NCBI GenBank assembly: GCA_944383695.1
Contig: CALWQP010000005.1
Coordinates: 1-64,000 of the forward strand
DNA from: an uncultured Mediterraneibacter sp.
GTDB lineage: Bacteria; Bacillota; Clostridia; Lachnospirales; Lachnospiraceae
DNA: 64,000 bases
Direction: 5' to 3'
A model generated the notes under the pieces. That model was not told the DNA's origin. It was given only the letters and a program-made list of their open reading frames with translations, and searched no databases. Both the position numbers and the translations under genes were made by a program. This document shows, one piece after another, positions 7,409 through 14,717 of this stretch; the stretch's first letter is position 1; every line of letters begins with the position of its first letter.

Positions 7409-9403
7409 ATGGGAAAGTATGAAAATGACGTAAAGCGCCTTCTGGAACTTGTCGGAGGGAAGGAAAACATCCAGGCAGTCTCCCACTGCATGACAAGGAT
7501 GCGTTTCGTCCTGGTCGACTCAAAGAAGGCAAATGAGGCGGAGATCGAGGACCTGCCGAGCGTAAAGGGGACATTTACCCAGGCAGGGCAGTATCAGGTC
7601 ATCATCGGAAATGATGTGGCTGCATTTTATAATGAGTTTACTGCTAACGCGGGGATTGAAGGCGTGAGCAAAGATGCGGTGAAGGCGGCGGCAAAGACGA
7701 ACCAGAATCCGATCCAGAAGATCATGGGGACTCTGGGTGAAATCTTTGCTCCACTGATTCCGGCGCTCATATGCGGAGGTCTTGTCCTAGGCTTCCGAAA
7801 TGTGATCGATTCTATCGATTTCTTTGAAAATGGAACAAAGACACTGGTTGAGATTTCCCAGTTCTGGGCGGGAGTGGACAGCTTCCTCTGGCTGATCGGC
7901 GAAGCGGTCTTCCATCTGCTTCCGGTAGGTATCGTATGGTCTATCACAAAGAAGATGGGTACCACACAGATTCTTGGTATCATCCTCGGTCTGACACTGG
8001 TATCCTCTCAGCTCTTAAACGGCTTCAGCGTGGCGACGATGCCGGAAGCTGAAATTCCGGTTTGGGATTTCGGTTTTGCGAAGGTGCAGATGATCGGTTA
8101 TCAGGGACAGGTCATTGCGGCAATGATGGCTGGTTTTGTTCTTGTATACCTGGAGAAGTTCTTTAAGAAGATATGTCCGGAAGTGATCAGTATGATCGTT
8201 GTGCCGTTCTGCTCTTTAGTTCCGGCGGTTTTCATCGCGCACATGGTAGTCGGTCAGATCGGCTGGACCATTGGAAATGCCATAGGAGATGTGGTTTATA
8301 CTGGACTGACTTCTGATTTCAGATTCCTGTTCGCGGCTGTGTTTGGTCTCCTGTATGCGCCGCTTGTTATGACCGGTCTGCACCATATGACAAACGCGAT
8401 CGACTCACAGCTTCTTAATACACCGGCGCACAGCACGATCCTGTGGCCCATGATCGCTCTGTCCAATATCGCGCAGGGATCCAGCGTACTTGCCATGAGC
8501 GTTCTCCAGAAGAAGAATGAGCGCGCGCAGCAGGTCAACGTACCGGCATGCATCTCCTGTTACCTGGGGGTCACAGAGCCCGCGCTCTTTGGTGTCAACC
8601 TGAAATATGTATTCCCGCTTGTATGCGGTATGATCGGATCCTGCTGTGCGGCGATGATTTCTGTTGGATTCGGAGTGGAGGCGCTGAGCATTGGTGTCGG
8701 CGGACTTCCGGGAATCTTATCCATTAAACCGCAGTATTATCTGATCTTCCTCCTGGCAATGGCTGTTGCAGTCATAGTGCCGTTTGTCCTGACATTCATC
8801 TTAGGAAAGATCAAACTTACTAAAGAAGACAGATTTGGAAAAGAAAATGCAGCGGACAGTGCAGATGTGGCAGCGGAGAACGTATCCGCAGCAGCACCGT
8901 CTGATAAAGCGGCAGCGTACAGTGCGGATGCTGCACAGACTACAGATGTAAAGGGCTTGAAATCCATCCTTGATGGTAAGGTGATCCCGGTCACAGATGT
9001 GCAGGATGAGGTGTTTTCCCAGAAGATCATGGGAGACGGCGTGGCGGTCGAGCCGTACAATACAGTCGTTACCGCTCCGGCGGACTGCGATGTGTCGGTT
9101 GTCATGGCTGACACAGGCCACGCATGCGGACTGACACTTGCGAACGGCGTGGAGCTTCTGATACATGTTGGCGTGGACACGGTAGATATGGGCGGCGATG
9201 GATTTAAGCTTCTTGTAAAAGAAGGCGACCATGTGAAGGCTGGCCAGCCGCTGATCGAGTTCGACCCGGAGAAGATCAAGGCAGCAGGACATCCGTGCAC
9301 AACTATGCTGATCGTGACAGGAGAAGGAAATGCATCCGGAGTGACCATGCATACCGGAATGAATGCAAAAGCCGGAGAGACAACGGTTATCAGCTGGGAT
9401 TAA
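7409..9403 (+). CDS. treP: Trehalose PTS permease, EIIBC with fused EIIA
   Basis: Imports trehalose as trehalose 6-phosphate using phosphoenolpyruvate via HPr. It has 664 residues: EIIB (residues about 1-90, phosphocysteine in SHCMTRMRF), a membrane EIIC domain (about 110-470) with the GLHHMTNAIDSQLL loop, a linker rich in Ala and Ser (about 475-515), and a C-terminal EIIA of the glucose type (about 520-664). The likely active histidine is in LLIHVGVDTV and a second is in DTGHACGL. The fused EIIA means no separate IIA-Glc is needed. The gene for phosphotrehalase follows after 15 bases in the same operon. GGAAAGGAAG precedes the start. Confidence 0.93.
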   Translation: MGKYENDVKRLLELVGGKENIQAVSHCMTRMRFVLVDSKKANEAEIEDLPSVKGTFTQAGQYQVIIGNDVAAFYNEFTANAGIEGVSKDAVKAAAKTNQNPIQKIMGTLGEIFAPLIPALICGGLVLGFRNVIDSIDFFENGTKTLVEISQFWAGVDSFLWLIGEAVFHLLPVGIVWSITKKMGTTQILGIILGLTLVSSQLLNGFSVATMPEAEIPVWDFGFAKVQMIGYQGQVIAAMMAGFVLVYLEKFFKKICPEVISMIVVPFCSLVPAVFIAHMVVGQIGWTIGNAIGDVVYTGLTSDFRFLFAAVFGLLYAPLVMTGLHHMTNAIDSQLLNTPAHSTILWPMIALSNIAQGSSVLAMSVLQKKNERAQQVNVPACISCYLGVTEPALFGVNLKYVFPLVCGMIGSCCAAMISVGFGVEALSIGVGGLPGILSIKPQYYLIFLLAMAVAVIVPFVLTFILGKIKLTKEDRFGKENAADSADVAAENVSAAAPSDKAAAYSADAAQTTDVKGLKSILDGKVIPVTDVQDEVFSQKIMGDGVAVEPYNTVVTAPADCDVSVVMADTGHACGLTLANGVELLIHVGVDTVDMGGDGFKLLVKEGDHVKAGQPLIEFDPEKIKAAGHPCTTMLIVTGEGNASGVTMHTGMNAKAGETTVISWD

Positions 9404-9418
9404 AATGAGGGGGCAAGT

Positions 9419-11083
9419 ATGATGAAAAAAGATTTCAGAAAGAGCACAGTATATCAGATTTACCCAAAGTCCTTCTGTGATACAAACAAGGACGGACTGG
9501 GAGACCTGCGGGGCGTGATCGGGAAGCTGGATTATATCAAAGAGCTTGGCGTGGACTATATCTGGCTGACTCCGTTTTTTGTATCTCCTCAGAATGACAA
9601 TGGATATGATGTGGAGGACTATTATAATATCGATCCCCGCTATGGCAGGATGGCGGATGTGGAGGAGTTGATCGCCGGGGCGGATAAACGCGGTATGGGG
9701 CTCATGTTTGATATGGTATTCAACCATGTATCCACACGCCATGAGTGGTTTCAAAAAGCAATGGACGGCGATCCATACTACAAGGATTTCTTCTTCTTCC
9801 GCAAGGGAAAGCCGGATGGAAGCGTGCCGACTAACTGGGAGAGCAAGTTCGGAGGGAGCGCCTGGGAGTATGTGGAGAAGTTTGACGAATATTATCTGCA
9901 TCTTTTTGACGTGACGCAGGCGGACCTGAACTGGGAGAATAAAAATGTAAGACATGAGGTTCAGAAGATCGTCCGGTTCTGGATGGACAAAGGTGTGAAG
10001 GGATTCCGCTTTGATGTGGTAAACCTCATCAGTAAGAGTACGTTTGAGGACGATCTGACCGGAGATGGGCGGAAGTATTACACAGACGGGCCAAACATCC
10101 ACAAATATCTGAAAGAGCTTCATGATATGACATTCGGGACAGACACAGAGATCGTGACCGTGGGGGAGATGTCCAGCACCTCTATCGAAAACTGCTACCA
10201 GTATGCAGGACAGGATACAGGAGAACTGTCCATGGTATTCAGCTTCCATCACCTGAAAGTGGATTTTATGGGCAATGAGAAATGGGTTCTTGTGCCCGCG
10301 GATTTCCAGAAGCTGAAAGATATTATCTTTGAATGGCAGACAAAGATGGCAGACCACAATGCATGGAACGCGGTCTTCTGGTGCAACCATGACCAGCCGC
10401 GTGTGGTGTCCCGTTTCGGTGATGAGGGGAAATACTGGAAAGAATCCGCAAAGATGCTGGGGACGGTCATCCACTGCCTGAGAGGCACGCCCTATGTGTA
10501 TCAGGGCGAAGAACTGGGCATGACAAATACGGATTTTACAGACATTTCCCAGTTCAAAGATGTGGAGAGCCTGAATCATTATCAGATCCTTCAGGACAAA
10601 GGTATGTCCCCGTCAGATGCACTGCGTATCGTACAGGTTCATTCCAGGGACAACGGGCGTACGCCTATGCAGTGGGATGATACGAAGTACGCGGGATTTG
10701 CCTCTGAGGACAGCGCAGAGCCGTGGATCGCGGTCAACGGCAACCATAAAAGGGTCAATGCGGCAGACCAGCTGCGGGATGAAGATTCTATCTTCCACTA
10801 TTATCAGAAGCTCATCTCCATGAGAAAAGAGCTGGATGTGATCCCATACGGAGATATCGAGCCCATGGCAGAGCATGATCCGTCCGTGTTCGCTTATCGC
10901 AGGACATATGAAGGACATGAGCTGATCGTCATCGCGAATTTCTACGGAAAAGAATATGCATGGAAGGGCGCGCCGGAACTGGATGGCTTCCGGAAGGTGA
11001 CCGGGAATTATCCGGACGCAGAAATGCCGGAGGACGGCGTGCTGACACTGAAGCCTTATGAGGCGGCAGTGTGGTATAAGTAA
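9419..11083 (+). CDS. treC: Alpha,alpha-phosphotrehalase (GH13)
   Basis: Hydrolyses cytoplasmic trehalose 6-phosphate to glucose and glucose 6-phosphate. It is 554 residues, the usual family length, with GH13 regions in order: DMVFNHVS, the nucleophile Asp in GFRFDVVNL, the acid Glu in VTVGEMSS, and the transition-state Asp in CNHDQPR. The start YQIYPKSFCDTNKDGLGDLRG is typical of TreC and related oligo-1,6-glucosidases. Position directly behind the trehalose PTS supports phosphotrehalase over glucosidase. GGGGGC precedes the first ATG (9419); ATG 9422 is also possible. Confidence 0.93.
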   Translation: MMKKDFRKSTVYQIYPKSFCDTNKDGLGDLRGVIGKLDYIKELGVDYIWLTPFFVSPQNDNGYDVEDYYNIDPRYGRMADVEELIAGADKRGMGLMFDMVFNHVSTRHEWFQKAMDGDPYYKDFFFFRKGKPDGSVPTNWESKFGGSAWEYVEKFDEYYLHLFDVTQADLNWENKNVRHEVQKIVRFWMDKGVKGFRFDVVNLISKSTFEDDLTGDGRKYYTDGPNIHKYLKELHDMTFGTDTEIVTVGEMSSTSIENCYQYAGQDTGELSMVFSFHHLKVDFMGNEKWVLVPADFQKLKDIIFEWQTKMADHNAWNAVFWCNHDQPRVVSRFGDEGKYWKESAKMLGTVIHCLRGTPYVYQGEELGMTNTDFTDISQFKDVESLNHYQILQDKGMSPSDALRIVQVHSRDNGRTPMQWDDTKYAGFASEDSAEPWIAVNGNHKRVNAADQLRDEDSIFHYYQKLISMRKELDVIPYGDIEPMAEHDPSVFAYRRTYEGHELIVIANFYGKEYAWKGAPELDGFRKVTGNYPDAEMPEDGVLTLKPYEAAVWYK

Positions 11084-11129
11084 TGATCGGACAACGGTTA
11101 TAAGCAGGCATATAGAAACAACGAACAGT

Positions 11130-11178
11130 GCCGTACAGGGATGGGGCTAAAATCTATCTCTGTACGGCGCGGCTATTT
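11130..11178 (+). terminator. Terminator-like hairpin after treC
   Basis: GCCGTACAG (11130-11138) pairs with CTGTACGGC (11160-11168), followed by GCGGCTATTTTG. The T run is short, so termination efficiency is uncertain. Confidence 0.55.
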
Positions 11179-11375
11179 TGTTCAATCTTTGGAAGAAAAT
11201 AAAACCTGCCGTAGCCCGGACTTCTGTCACAGTAACGACAGTTGCTCTCAGGTCAGTGCTCACATCCACATCTTTCTCCTCGTCCTTGAGCAGGCGGTCC
11301 ACAGCGCTTTTTTCCATCTTAAGAGGGATGGACTCCTTCATCTCACGCCCGAAAAGATTGCCTGTAACAAAGCCT
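11147..11375 (-). pseudogene. Possible gene fragment of unknown family
   Basis: The minus strand reads as a protein-like text without a proper upstream start: VTGNLFGREMKESIPLKMEK, then charged residues, then STDLRATVVTVTEVRATAGF, ending about 11147. An in-frame stop lies just upstream of it, and it overlaps the treC terminator. Composition looks coding but I do not recognise a family. It could be the tail of a decayed gene or a chance frame. Confidence 0.25.
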
Positions 11376-11416
11376 TATTGTCAAGGGGGCCCGAAATGGC
11401 GGACAGATTGTGCATC

Positions 11417-11734
11417 AGACAATTCTGGAGAAGGGGCATCTACGGTTATAGGCTGCTTTTCTAATGATCAACCGTATATTTCGTTGCTATGCTACGGTTA
11501 CAATGACTTTTTTCCGTAAGCAGGCAGTATTTTTTACTCAATATCTATGGATATAAATGGTGATTCTATTAACAGAACCGTACTATTACTCTGATTTCTG
11601 CGGTTATAAACCGCTGATTTTACAATGGAACCGTATGTTAGTCTGGATTTCTACCGATATAAGTTATTTGTTTAACTATGCAACCGTACTGGTACTTTTC
11701 GGAAAAACGAAAACCAGTTCCGATTATCAATCAC
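11417..11734 (+). repeat. Degenerate 53-bp tandem repeat array
   Basis: Units begin at 11470, 11523, 11576, 11629 and 11682, exactly 53 bases apart, with a weaker unit from 11417. Four of these begin with AACCGTA (GGCAGTA at 11523), and most carry a TACGGTTA-like segment about 24 bases later. AACCGTA and TACGGTT are inverse complements, so individual units can form a short hairpin. The remainder of each unit has drifted strongly. No protein frame is supported across it. It occupies most of the gap between treC and the phosphodiesterase gene. Confidence 0.6.
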
Positions 11735-11785
11735 TAATGCAGCGGTCTGTCTAATATTTATATGATCTATATTGCGACACCTCAG

Positions 11786-11814
11786 TTGACGCATTTTCCC
11801 ATGAAAGATATAAT
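11786..11814 (+). promoter_or_regulatory. Promoter of the phosphodiesterase operon
   Basis: TTGACG (11786-11791) and TATAAT (11809-11814) with a 17-base spacer, 34 bases before the start codon of the next gene. Confidence 0.75.
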
Positions 11815-11847
11815 GAAAAAAGGAAAATCAAGGAGGTCATTTACCAG

Positions 11848-12504
11848 ATGAAACTTATGATTGCTTCAGACATACACGGCTCTGCCCTGTACTGCGGACA
11901 GCTGCTCCAGGCATATGAAAGAGAGGGGGCTGACCGGCTGCTCCTTCTGGGGGATATCCTTTACCACGGACCGAGGAATGATCTGCCGGAGGGCTATGCG
12001 CCTAAAGAGGTCATTGCCATGCTGAATCCCATGAAGGAGGACCTGCTCTGCGTGAGAGGCAACTGTGACACAGAGGTAGACCAGATGGTGCTGGAATTTC
12101 CCATCATGGCGGAATACTGCCTTCTGCAACTGCCCTGTGCATCTGCACCGGAGAAGGGCAGTTCAGAGAAGGGGAGGGAGCAGACCTGCGGGGACAACGG
12201 CAGCGGAAACAGAGGACAGCGGACGGTCACTATATTTGCTACCCATGGCCATGTGTATCACCCACATCATCTCCCACCGCTGAAACAGGGGGATATCCTG
12301 CTGAACGGACACACGCACATCCCTGCGTGCGAGGAGATCATGGATATGGAGGGCAGAACATACCGGTATCTGAATCCGGGTTCTGTGTCCATACCAAAAG
12401 AAGGTTCGGCCCACAGCTATATGATATGGGAAAACGGAGCATTTATCTGGAAAAATCTTGAGGGGGAGGAATACATGACATGGAAGACAGATTCGCGCTG
12501 TTGA
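11848..12504 (+). CDS. yfcE: YfcE-type metallophosphodiesterase
   Basis: A calcineurin-like phosphoesterase of 218 residues. Metal-binding motifs are in the family order: SDIHG (residues 8-12), GDILYHGPRN, RGNCD, THGH and NGHTHIP, ending in LNPGSVSIPKEG. Members hydrolyse phosphodiesters with Mn2+; the physiological substrate is unclear. A Gly/Ser/Glu-rich insertion of about 28 residues (about 98-126, containing SSEKGREQTCGDNGSGNRGQ) lies between the third motif and the THGH motif and is not usual. AAGGAGG precedes the start, and the last 25 bases overlap the NYN gene in another frame, so translation is coupled. Confidence 0.88.
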   Translation: MKLMIASDIHGSALYCGQLLQAYEREGADRLLLLGDILYHGPRNDLPEGYAPKEVIAMLNPMKEDLLCVRGNCDTEVDQMVLEFPIMAEYCLLQLPCASAPEKGSSEKGREQTCGDNGSGNRGQRTVTIFATHGHVYHPHHLPPLKQGDILLNGHTHIPACEEIMDMEGRTYRYLNPGSVSIPKEGSAHSYMIWENGAFIWKNLEGEEYMTWKTDSRC

Positions 12505-13448
12505 TTGATGCGGACAATGTGTCAGCAAAATATATCAAGCCTATACTGGACGAGCTGTCCAAGTACGGAAACGTGACATATAAGAGGATTTATGGGGACT
12601 GGACGAAGACGAACAACGCGAGCTGGAAGGAAGAACTTCTGCAGAACTCCATCACACCTATCCAGCAGTTCAGCTACACAACAGGAAAAAATGCGACAGA
12701 CTCGGCAATGATCATTGATGCAATGGACATGCTGTACACGAGTGAGCTGGAGGGCTTCTGTCTGGTGTCCAGCGACAGCGATTTCACGAAGCTGGCGAGC
12801 AGGCTGAGAGAGAGCGGAAAAACCGTGATCGGCATGGGTGAGGACAAGACGCCCTCCCCCTTCCGCAAGGCATGTGATATCTTTACCGTGCTGGAACTCC
12901 TGCTCGAAGACAATACAGACAATGATGAGAGAGAGGAGAAAGAAACCGTTCACCAGCACCACGGAAAAGAGCGGAAAAAGGAGACTGCGGCATCAAAGGA
13001 GCAGATCGAAGAAGCTGTGGTTAAGATCATCACGGAGAACCAGAATGACGACCGGGAGACCGGACTGGGTGAAGTGGGGAGCCGTCTGGTCAAGCTGTAT
13101 CCTGATTTTGACGTGCGCCGTTACGGTTACAGTCTGTTGTCAAAGTTTCTTGAGACTCTGCCCCGGTTAAAGCTTATCCAGGAGGGGACAAAGGTTTCGG
13201 TCACTCTCTATGAAGATAAGAGCAGGCAGGAGATGGTTGAAGAATATATCCTGCGTCAGATACAGGCGAACGGAAGATTCGGGCTCTCATTGGGCTCACT
13301 GGGCAACCGGATCAGGGCGAGGTTCGGGAACTTCAAGGTGCGGGACTATGGTTTCACTCAGTTCAAGCAGTATATCCAGAGTCTTCCCAATGTGGAGATC
13401 ATAGAGGATGGCGAGCAGACCAGGGCTGTGTATATAAGCGAAGAATAA
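12480..13448 (+). CDS. NYN-domain RNase-like protein with LOTUS/OST-HTH repeats
   Basis: 322 residues. The N-terminal NYN/PIN-like domain (about 1-140) shows the acidic residues expected for a metal-dependent ribonuclease: LLIDADN, NATDSAMIIDAMD and SSDSDF. A charged linker follows (about 145-175). Two OST-HTH/LOTUS-like modules come next (about 178-240 and 250-320, each with RYGYSLLSKFLETLP or DYGFTQFKQYIQSLP). LOTUS modules bind RNA, often G-rich or structured. Probable role: RNA cleavage or RNA quality control in the cytoplasm. The start overlaps yfcE; GGAGG lies 11 bases upstream. Confidence 0.85.
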   Translation: MEDRFALLIDADNVSAKYIKPILDELSKYGNVTYKRIYGDWTKTNNASWKEELLQNSITPIQQFSYTTGKNATDSAMIIDAMDMLYTSELEGFCLVSSDSDFTKLASRLRESGKTVIGMGEDKTPSPFRKACDIFTVLELLLEDNTDNDEREEKETVHQHHGKERKKETAASKEQIEEAVVKIITENQNDDRETGLGEVGSRLVKLYPDFDVRRYGYSLLSKFLETLPRLKLIQEGTKVSVTLYEDKSRQEMVEEYILRQIQANGRFGLSLGSLGNRIRARFGNFKVRDYGFTQFKQYIQSLPNVEIIEDGEQTRAVYISEE

Positions 13449-13470
13449 GAAACATAAAGCAGGAATACTT

Positions 13471-14715
13471 TTGTTTTATGACGATGTAAAAATGCAGGCT
13501 GACCAGAATACAGCCGGAATGGAGTTTGTTTTTATGGAGGAGATTTCACGGTTATTGACGGAAATCCTGAATATAGATTTTATTCGCGCGGTCATAAGTA
13601 ATCCGCGGGACAAGACGGGAATAATAAAGGTTAAGGTGCGTCCCCTCGAAAAGAAAGGCGAGCTGCTCTTCCAGCTGGAATCCTTCACCAGGACGCAGGC
13701 GTTCCATGAGAATCTGTCAGGGGAAGATGCCTGCCGGAAACTTGCGGAATATATGGGGCAGTTCGGACAGATGCAGATTGAGACCGTACAGGAGGAGTGT
13801 ACGGTGTTGGTGAGCAAAAAAGGAAAGGTGACCATCAAACGCAGGAGGCGGCAGAGCGCGGCAGCGCCTGCGGACCGCTCCCACAACAGGAAAAAGCATT
13901 ATATCCTGGAAGAAGGGATTCCGGTCCCTTTCCTGAAAGATCTGGGAGTCATGACGGAAGAGGGGAAGATCGCCCGGGCAAAGACAGATAAGTTCCGCCA
14001 GATCAACCGTTTTCTGGAATTTATCGAGGATATCCTGCCCAGGCTTGATAAAGGGAGAGAGCTTACAATACTGGATTTTGGATGCGGGAAATCATATCTC
14101 ACATTTGCCATGTACTATTATCTTCATGAGCTCAGGGGATATGACATACGGATCATCGGTCTGGATCTGAAAAGTGAGGTGGTCGCGCACTGCGGAAAAC
14201 TGGCGGAGAAATATGGCTATCAGAAGCTTGCGTTCCTGAAAGGCGACATTGCGGATTATAACGGTGTGGACCAGGTGGATATGGTAGTCACCCTTCATGC
14301 ATGCGACACGGCGACAGATTATGCGCTGGCAAAGGCCGTGGGATGGGGCGCGGAAGTGATCCTCTCCGTCCCCTGCTGCCAGCACGAACTGAATGCCCAG
14401 TTTGCGGACGGAGGGGAGCGGTCAGACGGAAGTTTCTGTCTGGCGCCGGTCATGGATTATGGGATCCTTCGGGAGCGGTTTGCCGCTCTTGCCACGGACG
14501 GTCTGCGGGCGAAATATTTAGAGAGCATGGGGTATGAGACGCAGGTGCTTGAGTTTATCGATATGGAACACACACCGAAAAACATTTTGATTAGGGCAGT
14601 AAAAAGTGGAAAAAGAAATGATAAAGCAGTCAAAGAAATAAAAAAATGCACACACTTTCTGGGGGTCACACCTACACTGGGACGGCTGCTCGGAAACAAA
14701 GGGGAGAACAGCTAA
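13471..14715 (+). CDS. SAM-dependent methyltransferase (Methyltransf_32-like)
   Basis: 414 residues. The C-terminal half is a class I methyltransferase with motif I LDFGCGKSYLTFA, an acidic residue ending motif II (IIGLDLK), MVVTLHACDTATDYALA and the Pro-Cys-Cys-Gln-His segment typical of the Methyltransf_32 family that includes GSTCD-like and RNA methylases. The N-terminal part (about 1-150) is a separate domain with a basic KKGKVTIKRRRRQ patch suited to RNA binding. The listed start is TTG 13471; ATG at 13492 or 13534 are alternatives. It lies between the NYN gene and a secreted protein gene. Target unknown. Confidence 0.8.
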   Translation: MFYDDVKMQADQNTAGMEFVFMEEISRLLTEILNIDFIRAVISNPRDKTGIIKVKVRPLEKKGELLFQLESFTRTQAFHENLSGEDACRKLAEYMGQFGQMQIETVQEECTVLVSKKGKVTIKRRRRQSAAAPADRSHNRKKHYILEEGIPVPFLKDLGVMTEEGKIARAKTDKFRQINRFLEFIEDILPRLDKGRELTILDFGCGKSYLTFAMYYYLHELRGYDIRIIGLDLKSEVVAHCGKLAEKYGYQKLAFLKGDIADYNGVDQVDMVVTLHACDTATDYALAKAVGWGAEVILSVPCCQHELNAQFADGGERSDGSFCLAPVMDYGILRERFAALATDGLRAKYLESMGYETQVLEFIDMEHTPKNILIRAVKSGKRNDKAVKEIKKCTHFLGVTPTLGRLLGNKGENS

Positions 14716-14717
14716 GA

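Noticed and set aside
8801..10579. 592-residue open frame antisense to treP and treC
   Set aside because: It lies opposite two well-supported genes, has no ribosome site, and its Cys/His-rich text is typical of a shadow frame in GC-balanced coding DNA.
11417..11734. CRISPR array
   Set aside because: There is no constant direct repeat separated by unique spacers; the whole 53-base unit drifts and no cas gene is nearby.
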